A stretch of DNA of 14,026 bases, taken from NCBI GenBank assembly GCA_041552135.1, contig JBFELL010000071.1, forward strand, positions 1 through 14,026. Reading direction: 5' to 3'. Shown here one piece after another: positions 6,672-13,902 of this stretch; the stretch's first letter is position 1, and each line of letters opens with the position of its first letter. The notes under the pieces were generated by a model, which did not search any database, was not told the DNA's origin, and saw only the letters and a program-made list of their open reading frames with translations. The position numbers were made by a program, and so were the translations under genes. This DNA comes from SZUA-186 sp041552135 (lineage in GTDB: Bacteria; Pseudomonadota; Gammaproteobacteria; UBA9214).

Positions 6672-7013
6672 ATGCCCACTTCACCATCCGTCGGTTTATA
6701 TGCCCTCCTGCTGGACGGCAAGGGCGGCGCATGGCCCCTGACGCCTGACGAGGTCGCGGCCACCTTCCTGCCGCTCGGTTTCCTGACGGGCCTGCTTGGC
6801 ATCAATGCGGGCGGCATCCCGGGTGCGGAGAACCCGTTCGCCTTTGCGATCTTCACCGGGATGATGGTGCTGGTTGTCATGCTGCAGGTGTTGATCTTGC
6901 GGTGGACGCAATTGGCTGTAGCAGGCGTCGCGCGGCTATACCCGCTGTGCCACGATCGACAGGTGCTGTTGGTTGACGGCATGAGCGGGTACGGGCGGGT
7001 GCGATGCGCCTGA
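6672..7013 (+). pseudogene. Internally deleted ZntB/CorA-type metal transporter remnant
   Basis: This 113-codon frame starts like a ZntB-type transporter (VGLYALLLDGKGGAWPL, residues 7-23). It then passes straight into the transporter's end: VAATFLPLGFLTGLLGIN (28-45) and AGGIPGAENPFAFAIFTGMM (46-65). GIN is the ZntB counterpart of the CorA GMN selectivity signature. Intact family members have about 320 residues, so roughly 240 are missing between codons 27 and 30 (about 6750-6761), and the join is in frame. The start codon and a plausible AGGA ribosome site (6660-6663) are kept. After the last helix the frame runs on into unrelated sequence (TQLAVAGVARLYPL...) and overlaps the next gene by 10 bases. 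It keeps the pore signature but lacks the cytoplasmic funnel, so transport is unlikely. A translated mini-protein cannot be excluded. Confidence 0.7.
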
Positions 7014-7891
7014 ACACACTGCGGGCCTCCTCCCGGCCGGCCTTTTTGCTGCTGACACTGGCAAGCGTCTTTCTCGGCTATGCGGCCGCCAGGCTGACGG
7101 TTGATGGCGTTGAGGCCGGCATGCTGCTGGCGGTTCTCGCCGGTGCGCTGGCGGCACATGCCAGTGTCAACCTGCTGAACGAATACCTCGACTTCCGCAG
7201 TGGCCTCGATCTGCAGACGCAGCGCACGCCGTTCAGCGGCGGTAGCGGCGCGTTGCCGGCGGACCCGGGCGGCGCCACCGCGGTGCTGGTGTTCGGCCTC
7301 GGGGCACTGGTCGTCTGCATCGCCATCGGTCTGTACCTGGCCTGGACTGCCGGGCCGGGTATCCTGCTGGTCGGCATACCGGGCGTGGCGCTGGTGGTGG
7401 CCTACACGCCCTGGCTGACGCGCCGTCCCTGGCTGTGCCTGGCGGCACCCGGCCTGGCGTTCGGACCGCTCATGGTCACGGGTACCGCATTCGTGCTCAG
7501 CGGTGAGTATTCGGCCACCGCCGCCATCGTGTCGCTGGTGCCGTTTTTTCTGGCCAGCAACCTGCTGTTGCTGAACCAGTACCCCGATGTCGAGGCCGAC
7601 CGGGCGACGGGTCGGCGCCACCTGCTCATCGTGCATGGCGCAAGGGCCGGGGCGGGGGTTTACCTCGGCTTCCTGCTCGCGGCGTTTGCCGTGCCGGTGC
7701 TTGGCGTCTCGACAGGCTACCTGCCGCACGGAGCGCTGGTCGGCCTGTTGTGTCTGGGTATCGCCATGCCGCTGGCAGGCGGGGTATGGCGCCATGCGGG
7801 ACATGACGGTGCACTGCGGCGCATGCTGGCGCCGAATGTGGCGCTGAGCCTGCTGATGCCGGTGCTGGTCGCGCTGGGCATACTGCTGTAA
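7004..7891 (+). CDS. UbiA-family prenyltransferase (MenA-like)
   Basis: This integral membrane enzyme of 295 residues should transfer an isoprenyl chain to an aromatic or similar acceptor. About eight to nine helices are visible. The first metal/diphosphate motif is NLLNEYLDFRSGLD (residues 56-69), with Asn56, Asn59, Asp63 and Asp69; Glu60 stands where many homologues have Asp. TPFSGGSGALPA (75-86) is a MenA-type feature. The second motif is NQYPDVEADRATGRRHL (191-207), with Asp195 and Asp199. The acceptor cannot be named: no menaquinone, ubiquinone, heme O or vitamin genes are adjacent. The ATG at 7004 has only a poor ribosome site and overlaps the ZntB remnant by 10 bases, so its translation may depend on reading of that remnant. 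Confidence 0.88.
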   Translation: MRLNTLRASSRPAFLLLTLASVFLGYAAARLTVDGVEAGMLLAVLAGALAAHASVNLLNEYLDFRSGLDLQTQRTPFSGGSGALPADPGGATAVLVFGLGALVVCIAIGLYLAWTAGPGILLVGIPGVALVVAYTPWLTRRPWLCLAAPGLAFGPLMVTGTAFVLSGEYSATAAIVSLVPFFLASNLLLLNQYPDVEADRATGRRHLLIVHGARAGAGVYLGFLLAAFAVPVLGVSTGYLPHGALVGLLCLGIAMPLAGGVWRHAGHDGALRRMLAPNVALSLLMPVLVALGILL

Positions 7892-7995
7892 TGCGTGCAA
7901 TAAAACCCCACGCGCCCGGGTGGGTCGGGCGGGGTAATGAGGCTGCACCGCAACTATCTAACCGGCAAGCCATGCCGTAATCACCGGAGGTGACC

Positions 7996-8526
7996 ATGCG
8001 CTGGATACGTAACGGACTTGTGATGTTGTTGCTGTGCACGGGCAGCGGGGCCGGATATGCCGCGACGGATGGCTATGTCGGGACTGTCTACCACGCCCAC
8101 ATCAAGCGCACGGGCGGTACGCTGGTAGCGGACGAGTATGCGGCTACCGGCTATCGCTGGGATGACTACGACCTTGTCGAGGTCACTGCCAGGTCGCAAC
8201 GGGTGCCGGCCGTGCTTGGCCACGGCCTGCAGCTGATTGCCGTGTTATACGATATGCCGCTGGATGCAAGCGTGGATGTCCAGGTGCTGAGACCGGTCAG
8301 TGATGCGGATACAGGCCGGGTGCCACGCATCCACAAGCAGCGCAAGCGCCTGCAGTACTCGGGGCTTCGCAAGGCGCATTTCTTCGAGTACGTCTACTTT
8401 TTTGACGAGGACTACGACCTGACGCCCGGACAGTGGGAGATACGTGTCTGGGACGGTAACAGGATATTGCTGCGCGAGTACTTCGAGGTGTACGGGGATG
8501 TCGACTGCACCGTGACAGAGTGCTAG
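7996..8526 (+). CDS. Exported protein, DUF3859-like
   Basis: This 176-residue protein has a signal peptide (basic start MRWIRNG, hydrophobic core LVMLLLC, probable cleavage after AGYA, residues 18-21). The mature part is beta-rich. GHGLQLIAVLYDMPLDA in the middle, KAHFFEYVYFFDEDYDLTPG and the final QWEIRVWDGNRILLREYFEV follow the DUF3859 pattern: an immunoglobulin-like domain in which 'PGxWxFxIW..G..L....F.V' closes the fold. Family assignment is from motif memory and is moderate. It should be periplasmic or surface-associated; the function is unknown. The start is secure: GGAGG (7986-7990) lies five bases before the ATG at 7996. It stands alone and is convergent with the SPOR gene. The final Cys-rich DVDCTVTEC could form a disulphide. 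Confidence 0.75.
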   Translation: MRWIRNGLVMLLLCTGSGAGYAATDGYVGTVYHAHIKRTGGTLVADEYAATGYRWDDYDLVEVTARSQRVPAVLGHGLQLIAVLYDMPLDASVDVQVLRPVSDADTGRVPRIHKQRKRLQYSGLRKAHFFEYVYFFDEDYDLTPGQWEIRVWDGNRILLREYFEVYGDVDCTVTEC

Positions 8527-8555
8527 CGTAGACTGGCAACGGCAACCGACGCACC

Positions 8556-8578
8556 TGTCGGATTACGCCCCTCGGGCC
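8556..8578. repeat. Degenerate copy of a dispersed palindromic repeat
   Basis: TGTCGGATTACGCCC followed by TCGGGC resembles the left half and centre of the complete palindrome at 11358-11387 (GTCGGGTTA-GCCC-GGGC-TAACCCGAC). The right arm is missing. It lies just after the stop of the DUF3859-like gene. Confidence 0.45.
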
Positions 8579-8610
8579 GGCCAGACCTGCCTCTGGAATC
8601 GCAGGTCCCT

Positions 8611-8634
8611 GTCATTCCCGTCCCTGCGGGAACG
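8611..8634. repeat. Short ATTCCCG/CGGGAA palindrome
   Basis: GTCATTCCCG and GCGGGAACGA form an inverted repeat: TTCCCG at 8615-8620 and CGGGAA at 8627-8632, six bases apart. It resembles the 'CGTCATTCCCGCG...CGGGAAT' elements dispersed in many proteobacterial genomes. It has no T-run, so I do not call it a terminator, although it lies between two convergent genes. Confidence 0.4.
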
Positions 8635-8801
8635 ATAGTATGACTTGTGCTGTCGTCATCTGCGCTAGCTTGTGTCGGGCGCGCAAGCCGCACTACCGGA
8701 CATGCTATCGGCTGCCTTCCCGCCTCTACGGTGCACTTGCCGGCGATATGCCCGACCGGGTAATCATGCCGTAACCCTGCGTCTGCCAATACCCCGGACT
8801 A

Positions 8802-9440
8802 TCAGCCCTTGATCTTCACCGTGCGGGTTTCGATGCCTTGTTTCTTGAGCTGGCCGCGGGCCTTGTCCAGTGTGCGCAGGTTACTGAAGGGGCCGACGCG
8901 CACGCGGTGGTAGGTGTCCTTGTTGTTAATGGTGATGGTCTGGATGTCGGTCTCGAAGCCCATCAGTGCAAGTTTTGCCTTGAAGCGGTCGGCCTGGTCG
9001 GCACCCTTGAACGAACCTGCCTGCAGGTAGTAGGTTTCGGCGGGTGCCGCCGGTTGTATCGTACTGGCCGGCGCTGCTGGCTGTGTTGTGCTGGCCTGCC
9101 TGTCGGGCACGACAGGCGGTGGCCGGGTCGTGCTAGCGCGGATTTCCTCCTCGGGGACGATGACCTCCATCTCCGGCAGTTCCGAGTAGAAGACAAAGCG
9201 CGGCTTGGGGGGCTGGTTGCCATTGTCCGTGCCGGTGCCGCTTTCGCCCGCAGCGGTGGTCTCCGGCATGCCCCCGGTGATATCGCCAGCCAGACGCGGT
9301 GTTTTCGGCGCAAGCATCTTGATGTAGATGAGGAAGGCGACAAACAGCCCGACCAGCAGGCCGACTGTCACCCCGAGCCACGGGGAAACCGGCTTGCGAC
9401 GTTTTCTGCCGGTGGCGCGGTGCTTGTAGTCTCTTGCCAT
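8802..9440 (-). CDS. SPOR-domain cell-division protein (FtsN-type)
   Basis: This 212-residue bitopic membrane protein has a basic cytoplasmic tail (MARDYKHRATGRKRRKP), one membrane helix at about residues 22-41 and a Pro/Thr-rich periplasmic linker with a repeated QPAAPAST/QPAAPAET. A C-terminal SPOR domain at about 135-212 begins YYLQAGSFKGADQADRFKAK and includes RVRVGPF. SPOR domains bind denuded glycan at the division septum. RFVFYSELPEMEV (81-93) is the conserved segment after the helix in the FtsN-type proteins encoded beside argS in Pseudomonas-like genomes. The start at 9440 shares its A with the argS stop (TAATG), and GGAG lies just upstream inside argS, so the two are translationally coupled. 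I leave the symbol blank because FtsN and other SPOR proteins are hard to separate by sequence. In Pseudomonas hslVU follows; here it does not. Confidence 0.9.
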   Translation of the reverse strand: MARDYKHRATGRKRRKPVSPWLGVTVGLLVGLFVAFLIYIKMLAPKTPRLAGDITGGMPETTAAGESGTGTDNGNQPPKPRFVFYSELPEMEVIVPEEEIRASTTRPPPVVPDRQASTTQPAAPASTIQPAAPAETYYLQAGSFKGADQADRFKAKLALMGFETDIQTITINNKDTYHRVRVGPFSNLRTLDKARGQLKKQGIETRTVKIKG

Positions 9441-11197
9441 TACATGCTCTCCGGTGCCGAGACGCCCAGCAGGCACAGGGCATTGCCGATGACCTGGCGC
9501 GTGGCGCTGATCAGGTTCAGGCGCGCGTTGCGCAGTGCGGGGTCATCGACGATGAAGGTGTGTGCGTTGTAGTAGGTGTGGAAGTCGTTTGCCAGGTCGC
9601 GCAGGTAGTTGGTGATCTGGTGCGGTTCGTGGTTGATGGCCGCGGTTTCCAGCACCTCGGGGTAACGCGACAGGTTGATCAGCAGTTCCTGCTCGTGGCT
9701 TTCCGTGAGCCGTGCCAGTGACTGCGAGCCCTGTGCCCGGTCCCATGCCAGTCCCTTTTCCTCCAGCTGCCGGAACACGCTCATGACGCGGGCATGGGCA
9801 TACTGAACGTAGTAGACCGGGTTGTCGTTCGACTGCGACTTTGCCAGGTCGAGGTCGAAGTCCATGTGCTGCTCGCACTTGCGCATGACGTAGAAATAGC
9901 GCGCCGCATCACGGCCGACTTCCTTGCGCAACTGCCGCAGGGTGACGAAATCGCCGGAGCGTGTCGACATCTGCACTTTCTCGCCGCTGCGGTAGAGGAC
10001 CGCGAACTGCACCAGCAGCACGTCGAGTTTTTCCGGGTCATCGCCCAGTGCCTGCAGGGCCGCCTTTACCCGCGGCACGTAGCCGTGGTGGTCGGCACCC
10101 CAGATGTCGATGACGCGGTCGAAACCGCGCTCCAGCTTGTCCATGTGATAGGCGATGTCGGAAGCGAAGTAGGTGGTCTGGCCGTTGTCGCGCACCAGGA
10201 CGCGGTCCTTCTCGTCGCCGTAGTCGGTGGAGCGGAACCACAGCGCGCCGTCTTTCTCGTAGACATGTTCGGAATGGCGCAGGCGTTCGATTGCCTTGTT
10301 GACCGCGCCGCTTTCCACCAGGCTGCGTTCGGAGTACCACTCCTCGTAGCAGACGCCGAACAGGCCGAGATCGTCGCGGATGTCGTCGAGGATGGTATTC
10401 AGGCCGAGCTCGAAGACGAAGCGGTAGCGGTTGTCGCCGAGCAGCTTGCGGCTGCGTGCGATCAGGGCGTCGATGTGCTGCTCCTTGTCGCCCTCCGGCA
10501 TATCGGCCGGGATGCCGCTGAAGACCTCCGCGGCCGTATGGTGGTAGGCATCGCCGTGTTCGCGCCGCAGGGTCGCGGCAATGTCCTGGACGTAATCGCC
10601 CCGGTAGCCGTTGGAGGGGAAGCTGAACGCCTCGCCGCCGAGTTCCAGGTAGCGCAGCCACACCGAGGTGGCGAGGATGTCCATCTGCCGTCCGGCGTCG
10701 TTGACATAGTACTCGCGGTGCACGTCGTAGCCGACGGCGGCCAGCAGGTCGGCGACGGCGGCACCGTAGGCCGCGCCGCGGCCGTGGCCGACGTGTAGCG
10801 GACCGGTCGGGTTGGCCGAGACGAACTCGACCTGTACGCGCTTGCCCGCACCGATGTCACCGCGGCCCCAGGACTCGCCCCGCTCGAGGATTTCGTCGAT
10901 CAGGGCATGGTAGGCGCCGGGGCCGAGGAAGAAATTGATAAAGCCCGGGCCGGCAATCTCGACCTTCTCCACATGGCCGTCACCGGCGAGCGCGGCGACC
11001 AGTTTTTCCGCGATGTCGCGCGGTCTTGCCCGGGCCGGCCTGGCCAGCGTCATCGCCAGGTTGCTGGCGAAGTCGCCATGCGAACGGTCACGGGTGCGCT
11101 CGATCATGACATCCGGCGTGATGTCGGCGGGCAGGTCGCCGGCGGCCTGCAGGGCGGCCACGGCGTCGGTGAGCAATTGTTCCAGTTGTTCTTTCAC
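9440..11197 (-). CDS. argS: Arginine--tRNA ligase
   Basis: ArgRS is a class I synthetase of 585 residues that attaches arginine to tRNA(Arg). RDRSHGDFASNLAMTLA in the N-terminal (Add1) domain is typical. VEFVSANPTGPLHVGHGRGA (about 123-142) holds the HIGH motif as HVGH at 135-138. FASDIAYHMDKLERGFD and IDIWGADHHGYVPR (about 344-376) are strongly conserved. VQMSTRSG (408-415) replaces the degenerate KMSKS loop usual for ArgRS. The C-terminal DALR anticodon domain ends in the usual form APESM (commonly APERM). The start is a GTG at 11197; the product then begins like Pseudomonas ArgS, and no better upstream start exists. The stop overlaps the SPOR gene by one base. It is separated from priA by 365 bases rich in repeats, so it probably has its own promoter. 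Confidence 0.97.
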   Translation of the reverse strand: MKEQLEQLLTDAVAALQAAGDLPADITPDVMIERTRDRSHGDFASNLAMTLARPARARPRDIAEKLVAALAGDGHVEKVEIAGPGFINFFLGPGAYHALIDEILERGESWGRGDIGAGKRVQVEFVSANPTGPLHVGHGRGAAYGAAVADLLAAVGYDVHREYYVNDAGRQMDILATSVWLRYLELGGEAFSFPSNGYRGDYVQDIAATLRREHGDAYHHTAAEVFSGIPADMPEGDKEQHIDALIARSRKLLGDNRYRFVFELGLNTILDDIRDDLGLFGVCYEEWYSERSLVESGAVNKAIERLRHSEHVYEKDGALWFRSTDYGDEKDRVLVRDNGQTTYFASDIAYHMDKLERGFDRVIDIWGADHHGYVPRVKAALQALGDDPEKLDVLLVQFAVLYRSGEKVQMSTRSGDFVTLRQLRKEVGRDAARYFYVMRKCEQHMDFDLDLAKSQSNDNPVYYVQYAHARVMSVFRQLEEKGLAWDRAQGSQSLARLTESHEQELLINLSRYPEVLETAAINHEPHQITNYLRDLANDFHTYYNAHTFIVDDPALRNARLNLISATRQVIGNALCLLGVSAPESM

Positions 11198-11220
11198 GTA
11201 TCCCAGCCAGGGTCAGTTTG

Positions 11221-11250
11221 TTCACCGCAGAGACGCAGAGGGCGCTGAGT
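11221..11250 (+). repeat. Dispersed repeat, outer left arm
   Basis: It begins TTCACCGCAGAGACGCAGAG and continues GGCGC. The 22 bases from ACCGCAGAG to GGGCGC are found again, inverted, at about 11483-11504. A diverged direct copy lies at 11271-11299. Sequences of this type are scattered in many environmental proteobacterial genomes. Confidence 0.75.
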
Positions 11251-11270
11251 AAACCGTTAATAGAAACTTG

Positions 11271-11299
11271 CTCACCGCAAAGACGCAAAGGGCGCGAAG
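11271..11299 (+). repeat. Dispersed repeat, inner left arm
   Basis: CTCACCGCAAAGACGCAAAG followed by GGCGC. It differs from the outer left copy mainly by G-to-A changes at two equivalent positions, and pairs with the truncated inverted copy at 11445-11464. Confidence 0.7.
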
Positions 11300-11357
11300 A
11301 TAAAAATCAATCCGGACATGCAAAATGCCTGACCTTCAGTGTTCTATGGCTGGACAT

Positions 11358-11387
11358 GTCGGGTTACGCCCGCAGGGCTAACCCGAC
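11358..11387. repeat. Central palindrome (TCGGGTTA...TAACCCGA)
   Basis: GTCGGGTTA (11358-11366), a single bulged C, GCCC (11368-11371), a GCA loop, GGGC (11375-11378) and TAACCCGAC (11379-11387) form a 13-bp stem. It resembles the 'GTAGGTCGGGTTAGC...GTAACCCGACA' elements dispersed in many proteobacteria. A partial copy occurs at 8556-8578. Confidence 0.75.
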
Positions 11388-11444
11388 CTACGGATTGTGC
11401 ATCGCTTGTCACCCTGTTGAGGTCGGGTTTTTGCACTGTCTTTC

Positions 11445-11464
11445 CTCGCGTCCTTTGCGGTGAA
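11445..11464 (-). repeat. Dispersed repeat, inner right arm (inverted, truncated)
   Basis: On the minus strand it reads TTCACCGCAAAGGACGCGAG, a shortened inverted version of the copy at 11271-11299. Confidence 0.6.
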
Positions 11465-11478
11465 TGTTTTTCGGTTTT

Positions 11479-11513
11479 CTCTGCGCCCTCTGCGTCTCTG
11501 CGGTTAAGGTGAA
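11479..11513 (-). repeat. Dispersed repeat, outer right arm (inverted)
   Basis: On the minus strand it contains ACCGCAGAGACGCAGAGG followed by GCGC, identical over 22 bases to the outer left arm at 11221-11250, then AGAGAAAAC. The two outer arms could pair across about 230 bases. Confidence 0.75.
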
Positions 11514-11562
11514 TTTTCAGTGGCCGCCTATTATCCCGGCCGGCCGCCCTCTTGCATAGCGT

Positions 11563-13758
11563 TCAGAAGGTGTCCGCCGGGTCGACATCCACCGACCAGC
11601 GGACCTGGCGGGCCTCTTTTGCCTGCTCCAGCTGCCGGACCAGTGTGCCCAGGGTGCGCTGGAGCCTGCCACGGTTGCCGGATTGCAGCATCAGCTGGGC
11701 CCGGAAGCGGCCGGCGCGCCGTTCCATGGTGGCCGGGACCGGGCCCCAGATTTCGACTTCCCCGCTGTCCTGCTGCTCGATACGTTCCCGCACGCCTTCG
11801 AGGAATTCCAGCGGCACCGACTGTCCGGTGGCCTCGGCGCGGACCAGCGCGAGGTGGCTGGCCGGCGGCAGGCCCGCGGCATGGCGCTCGGCCATTGCGG
11901 CGCGGGCAAAGGCCGGATAGCCCTGGCGGATCAACTGCAGCAACAGCGGGTGGTCCGGGTGATGGGTCTGGATGACGACCTCACCGGGACGGTCATGGCG
12001 ACCGGCCCTGCCGGCCACCTGGACGATGAGCTGCGCCATGCGCTCGCTCGAGCGGAAATCGGTGCCGAACAGTCCCTGGTCGACGTTCAGGATGGCCGCC
12101 AGGGTGACACCGGGAAAGTGGTGGCCCTTGGCCAGCATCTGGGTGCCGAGCAGGATGCGGGCCTCGCCGCTTTTCGCCCGCGCCAGGTGGCTGGCGAGCT
12201 CGCCCTTGCGGCGCGTGGTGTCGCGGTCGATGCGCAGGGATCCAATGTCCGGGAACTGCGCCGCCAGCACCTCGGCCACACGTTCGGTGCCCTGGCCCAG
12301 CGGCCGCAGGTCGGTGGCGCCACACTCGGGGCAGGCCGGGTCGACGGGTCGCTGGCTGCCGCAGTGGTGGCAGCGCAGCTCCCGGTCGCGCTGGTGCAGG
12401 GTCATGCGGGCGTCGCAGCGCCGGCACTCGGCGACCCAGCCGCATTCGTGACAGATGAGCGTGGGTGCAAAGCCGCGGCGGTTGAGAAACAGCAGTACCT
12501 GGCCGTCGGCCTCGAGGTGGCGCTGGATGCGGTTCAGCAGGGCGCGTGACAGGCCCTGCTCCAGTGGCTGCTTGCGCACGTCGATGATGCTGAACTGCGG
12601 CAGCTGTGCCGCACCGGTGCGCTCCGGCAGGACCAGGTGCCGGTAGCGTTGCTGCTCGACGTTGTACAGGCTCTCCAGCGATGGCGTGGCCGAGCCCAGC
12701 ACCACCGGGATGTCAAGCCGGCGGGCCCGCCACACGGCCAGGTCGCGTGCCGAGTAGCGCAGCCCTTCCTGCTGTTTCAGCGAGCTGTCGTGCTCCTCGT
12801 CGATCACCAGCAGCCCGGGACGGGCCAGCGGCGTGAAGATGGCCGAGCGGGTACCGATGATGACCGCGGCCTCGCCGCTGCGGGCCTGCTGCCAGGCGAT
12901 GAGCCGTTCACGCTCGGCGAGGCCCGAATGCAGCACCGCAATTGGCATCGGGAAGCGTCGTCGAAAGCGTTCCACGAGTTGTGGCGTAAGGCCGATCTCC
13001 GGTACCAGCACCAGGGTCTGCCGGCCGCTGTCGATGACCGCGGCAATGGCCTGCAGGTAGACCTCGGTCTTGCCACTGCCGGTCACGCCTTCAAGCAGGA
13101 AGGGGTGGTACCGGTCCAGGCCCTGGCAGATGGCATCGACCGCCTCCTGCTGTGACGGGTTCAGGGTGTGTGGGGTGTCGGCCGGTGGCATTGCATCAGC
13201 GGCGGGCGACTCGAGGACACAGGGTTCAATCCAGCCCTTGGCCTGCAGTGTTTTCAGGGTGGCGGACGTGGCATCGAGTTCGCTGCGTGCCAGGCCGCCG
13301 GGGTGCTGCTGCAATGCCTGCATGATGCCCGACTGGCGCGGGGCACGTGCCAGGGCAGCGATGTCGATGGCTTCACCGGCGGACGTCAACCGCCAGCCCG
13401 CCGGTCGCAACTCCGCTAACGCCTGTCCGCTGCGCAGCAGTGTGGGCAGCGCGGCGCTGAGACATTCACCGACGGGATGGTGGTAGTAGGCGCTTGCCCA
13501 CAGCGTCATGGTGAGTACGTCGGCGCTGATAACGGGTTGCGTGTCGAGTATCGCCAGTGCAGGTTTCAGGCGCGCGCGTTCAATGTCGCTACTACTGCGT
13601 ACTTCCAGCAGGACACCGACGGCCCGGCGCCTGCCGAACGGAACGCGTACCCGGACACCGGGCTGCAGCGCGCCGGCCTCGACCGATGCCGGCGGCAGGT
13701 AATCAAAATGCCGGAACAGCGGTGAGGGAACCGCGATGCGCAGGATAATTTCGCTCAC
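11563..13758 (-). CDS. priA: Primosomal protein N' (replication restart helicase)
   Basis: PriA is the superfamily 2 DNA helicase that recognises stalled forks and starts primosome reassembly. At 731 residues it has the normal length. The N-terminal DNA-binding domain begins ILRIAVPSPLFRHFDYLPP. Helicase motifs are Walker A GVTGSGKTEVYL (224-235), LVPEIGLTPQ (251-260), IGTRSAIFTPL (301-311), Walker B VIDEEHDSSLKQ (318-329), LGSATPSLES (354-363), GTQMLAKGHHFPGV and AGRAGR. Eight zinc-binding cysteines lie in four CxxC pairs at 436/439, 445/448, 463/466 and 476/479. The start is the GTG at 13758; no strong ribosome site is visible before it, but the product begins as homologues do. The region just upstream carries DnaA boxes (see 13868-13902). 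Confidence 0.97.
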   Translation of the reverse strand: MSEIILRIAVPSPLFRHFDYLPPASVEAGALQPGVRVRVPFGRRRAVGVLLEVRSSSDIERARLKPALAILDTQPVISADVLTMTLWASAYYHHPVGECLSAALPTLLRSGQALAELRPAGWRLTSAGEAIDIAALARAPRQSGIMQALQQHPGGLARSELDATSATLKTLQAKGWIEPCVLESPAADAMPPADTPHTLNPSQQEAVDAICQGLDRYHPFLLEGVTGSGKTEVYLQAIAAVIDSGRQTLVLVPEIGLTPQLVERFRRRFPMPIAVLHSGLAERERLIAWQQARSGEAAVIIGTRSAIFTPLARPGLLVIDEEHDSSLKQQEGLRYSARDLAVWRARRLDIPVVLGSATPSLESLYNVEQQRYRHLVLPERTGAAQLPQFSIIDVRKQPLEQGLSRALLNRIQRHLEADGQVLLFLNRRGFAPTLICHECGWVAECRRCDARMTLHQRDRELRCHHCGSQRPVDPACPECGATDLRPLGQGTERVAEVLAAQFPDIGSLRIDRDTTRRKGELASHLARAKSGEARILLGTQMLAKGHHFPGVTLAAILNVDQGLFGTDFRSSERMAQLIVQVAGRAGRHDRPGEVVIQTHHPDHPLLLQLIRQGYPAFARAAMAERHAAGLPPASHLALVRAEATGQSVPLEFLEGVRERIEQQDSGEVEIWGPVPATMERRAGRFRAQLMLQSGNRGRLQRTLGTLVRQLEQAKEARQVRWSVDVDPADTF

Positions 13759-13867
13759 GTGGACGGGCTATGACGGCTGGCGGAAGGCTGACTCAAGTTA
13801 GCGTAAAAGTCTGAGATGCATTGTTACCAAAGACGTCTAACTCATTCATCTGATTGAAGGTCGCCTG

Positions 13868-13902
13868 TTATCCACATTTCCTGTGGATAACTCTGTGGAT
13901 TA
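13868..13902. promoter_or_regulatory. DnaA-box cluster
   Basis: Three boxes lie in 35 bases: TTATCCACA (13868-13876, a perfect consensus), TGTGGATAA (13882-13890, a perfect consensus on the other strand) and TGTGGATTA (13894-13902, one mismatch). Closely spaced convergent boxes like these are typical of origins and of DnaA-controlled promoters. A fourth weak match (TTATCCATG) lies at about 13963-13971. Confidence 0.75.

Larger units (their letters stand above)
11198..11562. other. Repeat-rich intergenic region between priA and argS
   Basis: This 365-base spacer has no gene. It is built from nested inverted repeats: two direct copies of an ACCGCAGAGACGCAGAGG-type sequence on the left, a palindrome in the centre and two inverted copies on the right. 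Their separate entries give positions. Frames across it encode peptides such as CVSAVN and LCGE that are translations of this repeat, not genes. The argS promoter must lie in or near the left part. Confidence 0.7.

Noticed and set aside
7900..7935. GC-rich stem (ACCCC...GGGGT) after the UbiA gene as a terminator
   Set aside because: Arms pair only with a bulge and there is no T-run after it on either strand; support is too weak.
6581..7948. Long minus-strand open frame (455 codons) opposite the UbiA and ZntB-remnant genes
   Set aside because: The translation is Gln/Arg/His-rich with no motif, and the opposite strand encodes a clear UbiA enzyme. It is an antisense shadow of GC-rich coding DNA.
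9794..10798. Plus-strand open frame of 334 codons opposite argS
   Set aside because: It lies wholly inside argS, which has intact catalytic motifs; the Val/Ala/Asp-rich translation is typical of an antisense shadow.
11088..11288. Short minus-strand frame containing CVSAVN and LCGE peptides in the priA-argS spacer
   Set aside because: The peptides are translations of the ACCGCAGAGACGCAGAGG-type repeat, a common false gene call.
11683..12549. Plus-strand open frame of 288 codons opposite priA
   Set aside because: It overlaps the zinc-binding and helicase regions of priA antisense and has no recognisable domain.
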